From the NCBI GenBank assembly GCA_963930775.1, contig OZ005689.1:21395262-21459261 (forward strand): a stretch of 64,000 nt of DNA, given 5' to 3'. The DNA comes from Cliona cf. orientalis (lineage: Eukaryota; Porifera; Demospongiae; Clionaida; Clionaidae). The position numbers were made by a program, and so were the translations under genes. The stretch's first letter is position 1; each line of letters opens with the position of its first letter. The notes below the pieces were generated by a model that saw only the letters and a program-made list of their open reading frames with translations, was not told where the DNA came from and ran no database searches. This document shows, piece after piece, positions 46,039 to 58,440 of this stretch.

Positions 46039-47025
46039 TATATGTAAAAATCCAAATATCTCAAAACAGGTAACTTTGTGAAATTTCTAAGTGTCAAAAT
46101 CAGAATCTATAGCAAATTATCTAACAAGACCAAGATCATTCATCAACTCAATTGTATATGCAGATGTTCAAAAAAAATAGCCATTTATCATTCTTTCTTT
46201 CTATCTTTTTCATTATCAGGGCTAACTCATGACTATCTGGACCTCTCAATTTAGTTTTCGTATAAATCCACTCTATTTTGTAGCGCGCAGTGCAGTGACA
46301 AGTTAGTTTGGCATTATCTCAACAGTTTCGTAATAGTGGGTGTGTACAGCGCATTAACTATTGGGTGTGTCTGATACGCCATTTTGTGATATAATGCGCA
46401 TGCTTGGAATGTGTTACCATGGTGAAGTCGTGACAGCGCCTGGCCCTAGGCGAGGCCAAGCCAAGGTAGCTAGCTAGCTGACTCGCTAGCGCGTGCAATG
46501 GCACACTGGATCGATCATGGATATGAATATGAAGGTGTAAGGCTTGAGGAACAGTAAGGCACTAGGCATAGGCGAGCTACTCGCTAGCGCGTGTAGCGCT
46601 AGTGCTCCGCTGGATCGATCATTGATATCATACCATCATATATACAAAGGCGCAAGACTCGAGGAGTGGTATTAAACATACAGATCATAAAATCATGCTG
46701 GGTAGATACGTAGCTGCTGCCAACAATAAAAATAAAACTTGGTTTTCTTCCTAAGCGGAAGAGTCTCATCGCGACTTGGGCCACCTAAAGTAGCCTTCTT
46801 TGTCAGCCTGCTTCGATCGATATATATATCCCTATACGAAATCTTATGCATGTAACATGCATGTTACTAGCACTTACATGTATGTTGACCCAAACATGCC
46901 TGTAACATGAATGTTATATTCATGTGTAGCGCATATCAAGACAACATGCATGTTACACTAGGGGCAAAATGCATGTTGTATGCACGTCAAAATAAGCGTA
47001 GCATGCACAGCGCATGTAGCAGGAG
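46039..47025. repeat. Intergenic DNA with a tandem duplication and CATG-rich tract
   Basis: 46430-46680 carries two copies of a block of about 110 bp (ACTCGCTAGCGCGTG ... CTGGATCGATCAT). From 46845 the sequence becomes rich in CATGTAACATGCATG; this tract resumes at 48360, so the MITE at 47035-48350 split it. Confidence 0.65.
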
Positions 47026-47423
47026 TAACAGGCATACCATAAAAGTCTGGTTAATAAGCGCACATGCTTATTAAGCGCATATTTCTTAATAAGCGCATGC
47101 TTCCTTCCTGTTGCTAAGTATCATCTAATAAGCGCATGCGCCCAATAAAACGACAGCAGTATTCATCGTTCGATCGAGAGTGTTCCATGCTCTACATGGC
47201 TAGAAATAATTTACCAACCTATTTTCGGATAGCCAGCTGCACGAGATCGGCTATACTCAACACTGTGATATTCCACTGAGACAGGTTCGGACTCTTGACC
47301 TTGACTTCGAAGCGAGTCTCACTGAAGAAGTCGGCAATTTTTCCACAGTTTTCTTCCAGTGATGGCTTCCCATCATACTCCCATGAACTATTACAGAGCT
47401 TATTCCAATAATCGCTATGTTCA

Positions 47424-47774
47424 CAGTGGCGTAGCTAGCAAATCTGATGTGGTATGGCACACTTCGCGCGTGAAGTGCGCGCGGAAAAATTTTAGCCCCG
47501 CCCCCTAAAATGTTGACCACGCCCCTAATTAAATGCGTTCCCAAAGGTAGCTGGCTGTACAAAGAAGGCTGGTAGTGGTGAGTACTGCTGTTTAAGGAGC
47601 GAATTTAAGAGACCAGTAAGTCTATTTCTGGTAGTAGCTGCCAGTGATCGATTATCAGTAATATTTGTCACTGAGCTATTGACCTGGCTGTTGTGCCACA
47701 GCTGATGGGAAGATCTAGGCCCAAAATGTAGTACGGCCATGGCCGTACTGGCCGTATAGGTAGCTACGCCTATG
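47424..47774. mobile_element. hAT-type MITE nested in 47035-48350
   Basis: A 351-bp element with ends CAGTGGCGTAGCTAG and TAGCTACGCCTATG, flanked by GTTCA at 47419-47423 and 47775-47779. The copy at 1978-2525 shows the empty site TGTGTTCATAACTTGC. Confidence 0.85.
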
Positions 47775-47794
47775 GTTCATAACTTGCTAGCTTT

Positions 47795-48201
47795 TAGTCT
47801 CATGAACCAGACCAGTCCCTCCATGCACTGCGCTGGATGTATTGCATCACCAGCACGCGGAGGGAGGGTCTGGCCACTCTGATCTGGCACAGCCTTTGTG
47901 ACCCATGTTGGAATGTGAACATGACCAATCAGATTCAAGCTAGAGCAGTGATTAGAAAATTTAAATGCACCTGGAGTAGAGATCAAAGTGTGGTTATCAA
48001 AATTTGTACGTGTGTGGAGTGACATCAATGCACTATCTGCAGACAGTGGTGACCACACTACAAGCTGTTATGCCCATATCCCAGCCAGGTGCATTCCACA
48101 GTGTCATAAAAACTGTGCCAGATTGGCCAGACCCTCCCTCCGCGTGCTGGTGATGCAATACATCCAGCGCTGCAGAGGGAGTGGTCTGGTTCACGAGACT
48201 A
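47795..48201. mobile_element. MULE-like MITE with long inverted ends
   Basis: A 407-bp element with inverted ends of 80 bp or more (TAGTCTCATGAACCAGACC and inverse, and a shared internal GGATGTATTGCATCACCAGC). The 9-bp repeat GCTAGCTTT flanks it (47786-47794 and 48202-48210). The empty site is visible at the matching place in 1978-2525. Confidence 0.85.
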
Positions 48202-48359
48202 GCTAGCTTTGTGATCAAGCACTCGAACGTGCTGGCAGTGGGCAGAGCCACTTTTTCACTCTCTATTAAGCGCACATCGTCTAATAGGCGCATGTTTCCT
48301 TACCACCGAGAGTGACAAGCGCATGCGCTTATTAACCAGATTTTACGGTATAACAGGCA

Positions 48360-48780
48360 AGTGGCATGCATGTTTCATGTAAGTGACATGATATGTCTGA
48401 TGCATGTTGAAAAAAGAGTATGTGCTAAGTATATCATGTTCTGAATCTCTAGACGTTTAAACATGCTGACCCCATCCCACCTAGATCTATATGCATACAT
48501 GTACGTGTTCACAGATGAAGAAAGTGATTTTTAACTTCTCAGTGGCCTTATAATCCTTAGTTATTTTACACATGTTAATGCATGTCATGTAACATGCATG
48601 TAGCATGCATGGAAAACGTCCCAAATCCATGCATGTTACATGAAACATGCATGCTACATGCATGTAGATACAAATGGAACATGCGTCAAGGTGAGTGCAT
48701 GTCATCACCTGAAATATGCATGTAACATGCACAATATTTCGTAGAGGATCATCATAGTACAAGGCATATGAACGCAAGTT
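48360..48780. repeat. CATG/ACATGCATG-rich tract
   Basis: Many copies of ACATGCATGTAACATG-like sequence, the continuation of 46845-47025. No gene. Confidence 0.6.
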
Positions 48781-48907
48781 AATGAGGGGCGTGGCTACGA
48801 ATTTTGCAAACTTCGGTACCTCCCATCTTCCACTTAATTACACTGGACAGAAATCGTGAGCAAACCATGTTAGATGGCATTGATAAATTACACAGGTAAG
48901 AACAGAA

Positions 48908-49271
48908 ACAAGTGTAAAAACAATTGAATAAATTGAAGAATGAAGTAGGGAGGGCAGGATCAAAAGGTACACAAACAAGAGATAATCGCATCTACTATAC
49001 ATCCCTACGCTTGCTTTTTGAGGGGTGCAATAATAACGCGATTAAATCAAAATTGATAAACCCAAACCATCGTGACAAATAGGGAACAACTTGAACTGAA
49101 TGTCTCCCATATACCACACTCATCAAACACGTTGACATTAATAGGTGCAAAATAGTCGAGAAATGCAAGCGTTGGGATGTATAGTAGATGCGATTATCTC
49201 TTGTTTGTGTACTTTTTGATCCTGCCATCCCTACTTCATTCTTCAATTTTTTCAATTGTTTTTACACTTGT
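48908..49271. mobile_element. Foldback element with arms of about 107 bp
   Basis: The left arm from ACAAGTGTAAAAACAATTG to CATCCCTACGCTTGC is repeated inverted on the right with few mismatches. The centre is about 150 bp. No target duplication was identified. Confidence 0.8.
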
Positions 49272-51717
49272 ATATAATTATAGAGTTGCCAACACCCAGC
49301 TACACAGGTTACAGAGCTACAGAACTTCTAACTTTTGCATGCACTTACTTTGACCTGCAGTGAATAGTCCAGTTAGGTCAATGGATGGACTATCTACATC
49401 TCAAGCGGCAGGCTGAGCATAGGGCTTCAGCATGCAAAATGTCCGAAAATTATTGATTACTACACATGGTGCAAATAGTGCCTCGCGCGAGCACATGAAT
49501 GAGTGAGCATGCATGAGCTACTCTTCATATATAGCTGGCACAGACTTTCCAAGTGCTAAGTTATAGTCTGTGAAAGGCTACAGTCTGTATTAAATAATGG
49601 GACTTGGGTACACTGGTGAGACTGCTGCTACTATTACATTTTTTTCCAGTATGGGCCCATGAGGGCCAGTGTCACTAAGATTCTTCAGAAAGGTAAGCTA
49701 TTTTTCAGACAGACCTTAAGGAGAAGGGCCTCACTATCAGCCTGGGGACGACCAGAAAAGACAGAGGCAAGGGGCTAAGTCTTATCTTAAATGAATGGAC
49801 ATCCTCAAATTATTCTTCTAAAACTGCTTCAGAGTCTCTCTGCATGCATGGTTTACTTAGCATCCTGGCTGCCGCTCTAGCACGAATCTTAGATCGAAAG
49901 TACGTCTCCAAGTCCTCCCGTCTTTCTGTGCCACATTTTGAGTGTAACGTGGCACGCGTTTCTGAACCCCGAACAATCTTTACCAGAAAGAAGAACGATC
50001 TTTACCAAAAATTAATTGCATTCCAAAAGCGTCACGGACATACATACATACAACGCTAGCTGCCAATCCCTGACCCACTGTCCGCGATCCAATGCCTCGC
50101 GCTAATACACTCGGCAATTACGTTAGGCACTCGATCACAACACTCAATTATAGTTAAGAACACCGATTTGAGGTGAAGATAGGGACCAATAGGACACACC
50201 TTAGTGCCAAATTACGTCCAGAGTCCCAATTCACAAATCGATTCGGCCAACCGATGAGGTAATCATGATGAATAATGATGATGAAACCCATGATGAAATT
50301 ACGATGAAATTAGGGTGAAAACTGCTTCAAAATGTTTAGCTCGCATGACAGGGTGCTGAGACTCAGAATTCGAATCTAGCGTAGAAGAGATTGTGGACTA
50401 TCGATGAGATATGGTGATTCTCTCAGTTCGCTTTCCTTGGCGAGCTCGCACTCGGGGGGGGGGGGGGGGGGGGGGGGATTTCCCTATTCAGTTCTAGCAC
50501 ATGTTCCATTGTGGAGTGGTCAAGAAAAAGTTAAGATTTAGTTCCATTGCACAATCATTTTGAGGTGAGAATATCTCCATTTTCACACAGTTCTGTGGTA
50601 TAGGGGAGTACGCATGCGCACGCATCCATTATTTTCATATTTGTGCAAACGCTTAATTGGTAGCTAGGTATGACTGTACTGCAATAATTGACCGTTCTCA
50701 ATGCTGCATGGAAGAAACAAGCTTTTGGGAAGCTGTATGCGATAGAGAAGTTCAACCAACCCTCGTGCATACTCGATAAGGTAGCAGAGATAGAAAGAAA
50801 GCTGTATCTTTGTGTCTTGTCGATCGTCGGGTATGTTTCAAGCAAGTAGTTTGAGCGATCGCCTCAAGCAAAAATGCTATCGGCTTGGTTTCCAGCAAGC
50901 GGCTGAGTAGAGCCGCCTAGTAGAAGCCAGTGCAGCAGGCGACTAAGGCTTCTTAGTACGCATAGTGCTCACGAATAACATTTCTCATCTGCCAAATGAA
51001 TGCTTTTTGTCCATTCCGTTCAGCTACCATTTCATTCTCATTTTCTCACTGTTCAACAATCATAGAATATAGGAAATGGAATGTTAACTTTTTATTGCAA
51101 TTGGCTGCTACTGTACAGATCCATGCATATTTTTTTTACTCCCAAAGATTTCATGCAGCAAATTGTCATCCGTATTTGATTTTCACAGACAGAAGAATGT
51201 ACATTTTCTACCCATGGCTGGGACATAATATACTCTATAGCTATATTTAATTTTTATGCATGAGTTCTCAAGACATAAAAATCACAAAAATTGAGAGGCC
51301 TGTTTTAATTTCTCACATAGTTACTTTACAGTAACAAATACTATATAGACTACATAAACAGGATTGGAAACCGCTCACGGGTGCAATAAAACACGAATAC
51401 GCACTCCGTATAAGTTATGGTTTGCATTCTTGGATAGCCCCGTTGCTATGACAATTTGAGTGAAAATAGCCGAAAATGGCGACCACAGTACACTTATTGA
51501 CTAATAGCAGCGAAACAAAAGTAGTTCAAATTTAAAGAAGGCTTATTCTAGCAAAGTAGTCCCTACTCTCAACGTGGCCAGCAAGTTGATTTTCAAAGTC
51601 TCTCCGCTCTATGCTACGGTCCCACAAAGTCCAAGCAAAAATGGCCAATTTTTGGCTCTTTTTATGGCCTGCTCACTCACAGAAGACAGCGCATCCGGTG
51701 CAGTATAGCTTTGCCCT
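49272..51717. other. Intergenic DNA, no gene recognised
   Basis: Nearly 2.5 kb. Includes ATGATGA-rich sequence near 50260-50310 and a poly-G run at about 50454-50477. Open stretches at 49844-50059 (plus) and 50845-50555 (minus) have no recognisable motifs and I do not call them. Confidence 0.4.
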
Positions 51718-51898
51718 TGCATCCATAATAATACTAGTGGTAATGAAAATCATCTGTGCGGGGCGAGCCTTCGCCAAAGTCATATGATTTCATTGAAAGC
51801 ACAGGCATGCACATGGGATTGGTACCCCAATAGCTAAGCCTGAGAAGCTACCACAACAGTGAAAGTATCATAGACTGCTATGTTGATCACCTATACTA
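51718..51898. repeat. Dispersed repeat B, left piece of a split copy (reverse orientation)
   Basis: Reverse complement of about 21065-21270, ending TGATCACCTATACTATA exactly at the first nested MITE. The other piece is 62778-63075. Confidence 0.8.
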
Positions 51899-51900
51899 TA

Positions 51901-52548
51901 TGTGACCGGATTTGGGAAAACCCTCCGTATGGGATTTTTTCAGAAAATTGAGTTTGATGCATGGTTGATAAGCTCTACCATAGAGCTAACCCGCGTTCAA
52001 GTCTTAGGCCGATCGTGTGCTTGGTTGTAGAGATACAGCGCTTTGTTTGCGATCGCGCCACACCCCCAATAATCGAGAAATTACGGTCTAAAGGCGTTGC
52101 TATGCACGCGTATGGCGTTTCCGCATACTACCGTGACCCGGAAATCAATTAAATGGACCTGGGCGGAGCCGTTCGAAATGAACGTAAAGATCGAGCAAGA
52201 GTTGAATTTCGTTGTTGATAACAACAGCCGATTGTTCTTAGATGCCCAAGAAGCTAAAAAGGTGAGCGAACGTACAGTAGATCGATGAATCTAGCTGTCT
52301 CTAGGTGAGAATTCTAATTACCGCCCATAGCAACGGGCTCCGTGTACGGCGGCTGTGCCGACTAGGTGGGTCAAAATGAAGGCTTATTTCGCCTTCGTAT
52401 AGCACGAATAGCCTCCGTAGAAGACGGCAACAGTTAGAAGGGTTGTTCGACATGTATATGACAAAATCTGGACTTTGACAAATTTCAACCTGAGCTACTA
52501 AAAACGCGCATTGCGCGAATCGCGCGTGGATCCCATACGGAGGGTTTT
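51901..52548. mobile_element. TGTGACCGG MITE, right end clipped
   Basis: Complete left end after TA. The right end stops at GGAGGGTTTT, lacking the last 16 bases, and abuts the next copy tail to tail. The internal short ATG exon is intact and ends AAAAAGGTGAGC. Confidence 0.85.
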
Positions 52549-52551
52549 ATA

Positions 52552-52784
52552 TGTGACCGGATTTGGGAAAACCCTCCGTATGGGATCCGCGCGCGATTCG
52601 CGCAAAGCGCGTTTTTAGTAGCTCAGGTCTAAATTTGTCAAAGTCCAGATTTTGTCATAATATACATGTCGAATAACCCTTCTTCTAACTGTTTCCGTCT
52701 TCTACGGAGGCTAGTCGTGCTATACGAAGGCGAAATAAGCCTTCATTTTGACCCACCTAGTCGGCACAGCCACCGTACACGGAG
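52552..52784. mobile_element. TGTGACCGG MITE split by the KDZ-like element, left piece
   Basis: Reverse-orientation copy starting TGTGACCGGATTTGGG. It is interrupted after CGTACACGGAG and continues at 58453. Confidence 0.85.
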
Positions 52785-52799
52785 TTAGGTGCAGTATTG

Positions 52800-53520
52800 G
52801 CTTTTAGCATAATAGCATCTAATAATAGCATCATGCTATTACCATACATCTCTATACAATTTTCTGCTATTAGCACTACCTTGCTATTATTGCTAATACA
52901 CACTCTATGTTCCAGTCCTTGTAATATAGTACACTCAATGTGCTTTTGCTATTTTGCTATTCACAGTAAACCTGCTGTAATACTATGTGCTTGTGCTATT
53001 ATGCTATTAATTTCTGCTATAACACAATAATATTAATTATTCACAAACATCAGATTCTATAATTCTTGTGCTATTTTGCTATTTGTGCTTTTTTGCTATT
53101 CACAGTATATACTCCATAATAATAATTATTATGCTTAAGCCTGCGCTATTTTGCTATTTATGCTATTTTGCTATTCACAGTATAATACTCCATAATAATA
53201 AAATTATATTATGCTTAAGCCTGTGCTATTTTGCTATTAATGCTATTTTGCTATTCTGATCACAATATACTCCATTATGCATGCTTGTGCTATTGTGCTA
53301 TTAATAATTATTTTTAATGTACTTAGCCTGGCTAGTATTAATTTACTGGATACTCTAGGCTTGTGCTATTTTGCTATTTATGCTATTTTGCTATTCACAT
53401 GCAGTACTCGATAATAAAAATATTATATATAATACTATTATGCTTAAGCTTGAGCTATTTTGCTATTAATGCTATTTTGCTATTCACAGTCATAATAATA
53501 ATTATTATTATTATAATATT
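52800..53520. repeat. Left subterminal TGCTATT repeats
   Basis: About eight units spaced roughly 70-85 bp, each with one or two copies of TGCTATTTTGCTATT followed by CACAGTA-like sequence. Probably transposase binding sites. Confidence 0.8.
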
Positions 53521-53848
53521 ATGTATGATACTCCATGTGCATGGCTGACATTCTGTCTTAACTTAAGTCATGAGTCATAATTATAGTGACATATAATATT
53601 ATACATTGGTATGAAGAGGACACACTCCGCACGTCCTATTATAAGTCAGTAACATGGAGTACATAGATCATGATTAATAAGCAGGATTGGTAATCGTATC
53701 TGATAGCAAGCTCCATACTTGTATGTATCGATGTTCGTGATGTACATAAGTGCATGTCTGCTTGTATAATAATAGTTACGTTAACGTTGCTACATGTGAG
53801 CTGCAGTCCTTTTAGGGAGGCACCCCATAGCTATAATACAGGTTTAGA

Positions 53849-55755
53849 TCAATGTCGCTGTGAGTCTGGTGTGCATAAAGTGATTGGAGGAACATTATCA
53901 TCACTATCACTAGCCTGGCTTAAGAAGCTTGAGTCATCTGATGTTGTGGAACGTGAGGTGTTTGAAGTCTGCGAAGCACTGTACAGATCCTCGTTGATAC
54001 GAAGTCGCTTTAGCGTTTCTAGCTGGTCATTTCCAAGTTCACCGTAGGGACGTTTCCTGAAGGTCAATACTTTCCTGCCACTACCAGTGCCCTTCTGAAC
54101 TTCCTCAATAGAGCCAAAACCGGCTTGAGACACTTCCTTCATGAAAGTTTTGCACTGTTCAACGGGATACTTGTTTTTGCTCTGTGACTGTTTCGGTGTT
54201 GGTGGCATCAATCTGAATTGTGACACATCACTGGCTTGGACGGTAGCATTCTTAAATGTTAAGAATTTGCTGAGGTATTTGGGATTTTCGTCCAGAACTG
54301 CTCTATCAGTGTATACATTCATCTCTGCAATACCGACTTGGACTTCTGGCTGCATCAATGCAAATTTCTGCTCAATGATGTACTTGGTAATCACTTCTGC
54401 CTTTATCACTGAGTCTTCCTTGATAGTTGCATTCCATTGAACTTCTGTCGGCAAACTCTCGTCGCTACAGCAGGCATTCATTGGATGTTCAACCGCTTGC
54501 TCAAGTGAGTGAATAATCATGGCCATTCTTGCTAGCTGTCCCCTAGCCTTGCTCAAGATACCTCTGCGATCCTCATCATCAGGGATAGAAATCTTACGGG
54601 TACATAATTCATCATGGGCTCGAATGAAAGCAGCCTGTGCAGCATCATCAAATCTGTACTCAATCATCTTTCCGTGTGCATATTTGATCATCCTGAAGAT
54701 GTCCTCCAGGCGAACCACTGTCGGATCCATTGGCACCTTAAGATCAGAATACATGTACTCTACCTCCTCAGGGCAAATGAAGAATTGTCTATCGTTAAAA
54801 GCGTCAGGATCGCTGCTGTCTAGCATACTCAGGACAAATGCTGGTTGGATAAATCCACACATATTGAACGCCGTTTGCTGCATCTTCACCATTGCCTGCT
54901 CCTTATTTCTAAAATTCCTTGACCAAGACCCACCGTTGTATAAATCAAGGAGGGTTGACCGATCTAACCTTGAGCCCGAGTGCTTGTAGGCATCTAATTG
55001 CCCGTACATGACCGACATTTCGTCATACATTCCCAGTATCTGGGAATTGTTGGACATCATGATATGATGAAGCGCTTCCATCGAAAACTGCTGAACCACC
55101 AATTGTGGTGGCTCACTTTGCTCCGCAGGCTCTTCGCTTTCTGCCATTTTGGATTTCCAAAGCTGTACTTCTTCCTTCTCCAATTTCTATAATAATATTA
55201 TACTATAATAATGTGACAGCACTCCAATATAAATTAAAATTATAGTATCAATCACCTCAACAGCTACCAGTAAACGCTTCATTGCAGCAGTCTTCTTTTC
55301 TCCTTTTCTCGCAGCTACAACATTCCACAAAATGGCTGGCTCGCTCCATTCTTCATTAATTTTATGCTCATTCGTGCATGTACACCCATAAAAGAAGCTG
55401 AAACGGTGAGCAATGGAAAAAAGATGTACTCCTTGGGACCTCCGACTGCTTCACTGTGTGCAGTGATGGTGTTCAGCAATTTAGAACTGCAACTGTTGTT
55501 CCAGTTAAGCTTTACTCCCTGGGCTTTGCTGATTCTAGCCTTCATATCAGCAGTAATTTTTCTCGTACAAGCTTGTGCGGCCATACTGAGTTCTTTGGCA
55601 GCGCGACTGGAATGAGAGCGAGAGCTAGAATGAGCGAGCCTTGACCTTGGTCGATCAGAGATGTAGTATACTACATCTAGTAACCAGGTAACGCGCGTGC
55701 CCCTGCATACAGCACTACTAGTATTAATGCGCATGCGCGTTACTAAGGGAATCAT
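53849..55755 (-). pseudogene. DUF3987-domain protein, one frameshift
   Basis: Exon 1 is 55755-55256, a GT-AG intron is 55255-55187, and exon 2 is 55186-53849. Motifs in order: AKELSMAAQACTRKITADMK, YIFFPLLTVSASFMGVHAR, EEWSEPAILWNVVAARKGEK, SMEALHHIMMSNNSQILGMY, DEMSVMYGQLDAYK, GGSWSRNFRNKEQ, FIQPAFVLSMLD, FNDRQFFICPEEVEY and RGILSKARGQLARMAMIIHS. This matches DUF3987, a primase/helicase-associated-looking domain found in phages, plasmids and some eukaryotic transposons; its activity is not known to me. The Ser-rich tail ends at 53849. A one-base loss in an A-run near 55373 shifts frame; it could be a real lesion or a sequence error, since the rest is clean. It begins about 40 bp from the divergent transposase start. 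Confidence 0.7.
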
Positions 55756-55794
55756 TAAATTTTGTCAAAAGGCCGCTCGAGCGCAGTATTCAAA

Positions 55795-57885
55795 ATGGCA
55801 CGAATGCTTGATGCAGTCAATAGAAAGCGCGGACAACGGGCTGCTCCCCCAGCACCAAGCCTCAGTAGGCCTCACCAAATGACTGGAATTTCAATCACAT
55901 ACAAAGAAGTTGGAGCACTAAGCTTTGCATCAAGGCTGATTCCAGAGCGTACACCTAAGAGATGGGAACTGATATCAAAACTTGTTAGTGACTGCATGAT
56001 TGATGATGACCTGAGCTCCCCAGTTTTAGCAGTATGCAAGTGTGATGGAGGTAAACGACTGTTCAACCATACAGCTGAGGATTGCAAGCATGTGACACAA
56101 TTCCTCTCAGAACGATACCCAGGAACATTGGGATTTTCTGACGAGAAGTTGAGAGCTGTATTGTCCACTTATCCTGAAAGGATAGCCTTGAAACACATCA
56201 TTCTTACTCCACGAATCGATGAATGCTGTGGAGAGCCAATTGTTGTGCGTAATCGACCATCATTCCCTCTAGTGTACACTACACAAGGCACATTCGTTGC
56301 TGCTCTCTTCAATGGGGAATGCCGCAAAGGCTGCTCCAAAAAGTTTCATTACAGCTACTATCAACACGGAGATGTCACCAAGTACTGCATTCCACAAGGA
56401 GAAAAATACTTCCAGTACAGTTCTCAGACAGTGTTTGAGATAGCATTATTAGAGGATGTGACGAACAACGTCTCAATCTCTGCCACTTCTTTTGAGTCTC
56501 GGGCTGAAGTGTACAATGAGAATTTCCGTGATTTGGATGTTGCTCGATTAAAGCATATGCATGAATTTGGGCGTACTACTTCAGACATTGACCACCCATG
56601 GAAGCTAACTGAAAAGCGGGTAGAAGATGCTTGGTTCCTGTACACCCTTGTTTGCTTCTATCGTGACAGACGTCAACTTGACGAGGTCAATTTTGCCACT
56701 ACATCTCTACCATCTCAAAGGAAGGATTTGGATATGCTATGCGGTCGGGCATGGGAGCTCATCTCTCAAACAACAAACCCCTGGATACACCATAAATGCG
56801 GCAAGCTAGGATGCAGTGAAGGTATAATTATTATTCTGGCATACCTCAAAATTGTACTTGCTGTAACTTACAGAATAAACTAATTTCTCTCTCACCCAAA
56901 CCCACTTCCTAGCATAAACTCACCTGTAGCTATAATATTATGTATCAAGCAGCTGTAGCTATACGTACAGTAGATTATTATGCGTTGCATACATGAAATT
57001 ATATATCAATGCTTGGCAGGCTATTGTTCTCTTGATGGTCTTGAGAAAGTCACTAGACCCATGTGTGCCCTTCCCAAATCCAAGGTAGCTGCAGGACAGG
57101 ATCCCGAAACAAAGTTGCTGAATATTGTCCAGTGTTGTCCAGAAACACCTGTATTAGGGGGCAAAAGTAAACTGCCATCCAAATACTGCTATTCTCATGG
57201 CCATTTTGATGAAGATACGACAGATATCGCTCCAGTTTACACTCCACCAGAACTTGAATACATCAAGAGTAAGGCTTCAGATGAAGTGACCCTACCAGAC
57301 AACGATGACGAAAGCTTACTTACAGCATGTAAGAAGAAAGCGAACGTGAATCGATTTTACGACAGGACAGCTGGTATTATGGCATTGGTGAGGCCGTGTG
57401 GAATTATTGTGAATTTTGCAGAGATGTACACGTGTGAATCTCCCACTCAATGCTATGTGTTTCTGTACACCACATTTGGTCGCAATCTGGATGATCTAGC
57501 ACGATTGAAGTATCTTGGGTACGATCGTACGTGTGACCTCCACCCTTTCTTAAAAAATCTGGCGAAGAAGGGTTCACTGGGTGCCAAAATTCTTCTTGAA
57601 AATGTGAAGTTTATGGTGGATTTATGGCATTGCAACAAGCACAAAGAAGCAACATGCATGCCACCCAACAACCCAAAATGCCTCTACCACCCTCATCTTC
57701 CATCATTTGCTGAAATTCGTGGAGTTAACACTGAATGCGCTGAGCAAGCTTTCAAGTGGCTTGGCAAGTTCAAATTTATGTCCAGGAGAATGACCAGACC
57801 AAGGTTTTGCTTTTTCTTATGGAAGATGATAGAGCTGCATAACCAGAGAGTGTCGAGAAAACTAGCTCTGAGCACTCAAGCCTAG
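55795..57885 (+). CDS. KDZ-like transposase with CxC cysteine clusters, 630 residues
   Basis: Exons 55795-56821 and 57020-57885, GT-AG intron, no interruptions. The start is the first in-frame ATG (MARMLDAVNRKRGQR). Residues about 140-200 carry a Cys cluster (CCGEP, NGECRKGC, YC) like CxC5. Residues 335-400 carry another (CGKLGC, YCSLDG, QCCP, KYCYSHGH) like CxC6. The C-terminal third reads RFYDRTAGIM, RPCGIIVNFAEMYTCES, YLGYDRTCDLHPFL, LWHCNKHKEATC and GVNTECAEQAFKWL. This parallels the KDZ RNase H-fold order (YD..C, H...H...C, then a Glu motif), with D457, D511 and E581 as candidate catalytic residues; that assignment is inference. In the KDZ superfamily such proteins move the element. It looks functional on paper. 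Confidence 0.75.
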
Positions 57886-58074
57886 TGACTATCGTTTGTT
57901 TAGTACACACAACTATGTATAGCTACCATGAGTAGAGTCTTGTACTACAGTAACTGATATTATTACACAGGACCGGACTTGCAGAGAATTATTATGGCTA
58001 TATTATATTCATGCCAAGACACTTTCAGCTATATAGCGATATCGTTCCTAATTCCCTCATTACAACATACCACA

Positions 58075-58440
58075 GTAGCATAATAGCATTAATAGCAAAG
58101 TACAGAGTGACACAAGTACAATAGCATAATAGCAGTAATAGCACAATAGCAGACTATTATAGAGTGATACCTGATGATAATATAAACACAATAGCATAAT
58201 AGCATTAATACCTGGTTACATAAATACAATAGCATAATAGCCAATTGACAATAATATTATTGTGATTAGCAAAAATAGCATGGATAAAGAAAAGCAATGT
58301 TTCTTTCATCTAGAATCTGATGCTATTTGTTAATAGCAGTAATAGCATAACTGAAGGAAGAACAGTGCTACTTATGCTAATAGCACCAATATGAAATAGC
58401 AGTAATAGCACAGTAATTAGCACATGCTAAAAGCCAATAC
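58075..58440. repeat. Right subterminal AATAGCA repeats
   Basis: Inverse orientation of the left block: repeated AATAGCATAATAGCA and AATAGCAGTAATAGCAC up to the terminal inverted repeat. Shorter than the left block (about 0.37 kb against 0.7 kb). Confidence 0.8.

Larger units (their letters stand above)
47035..48350. mobile_element. MULE-like MITE with 9-bp target duplication, two nested inserts
   Basis: Ends TACCATAAAAGTCTGG and CCAGATTTTACGGTA, flanked by the exact 9-bp repeat TAACAGGCA (47026-47034 and 48351-48359). Without the inserts at 47424-47774 and 47795-48201 it is about 544 bp and aligns with 1978-2525. A 9-bp duplication fits Mutator-like elements. Confidence 0.85.

Noticed and set aside
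49844-50059. Plus-strand open stretch with a basic tail
   Set aside because: Short, no family resemblance, no splice sites; length is within chance.
50454-50477. Poly-G tract (also near 11300, 18560 and 19810)
   Set aside because: Could be read as G-quadruplex control sites, but these are simple homopolymers in non-coding DNA and may be partly assembly artefacts.
52800-53520. CRISPR-like regularly spaced TGCTATT motifs
   Set aside because: Spacing is irregular, the repeat is internally tandem, and the inverse set at 58075-58440 shows these are transposon subterminal repeats in a eukaryote.
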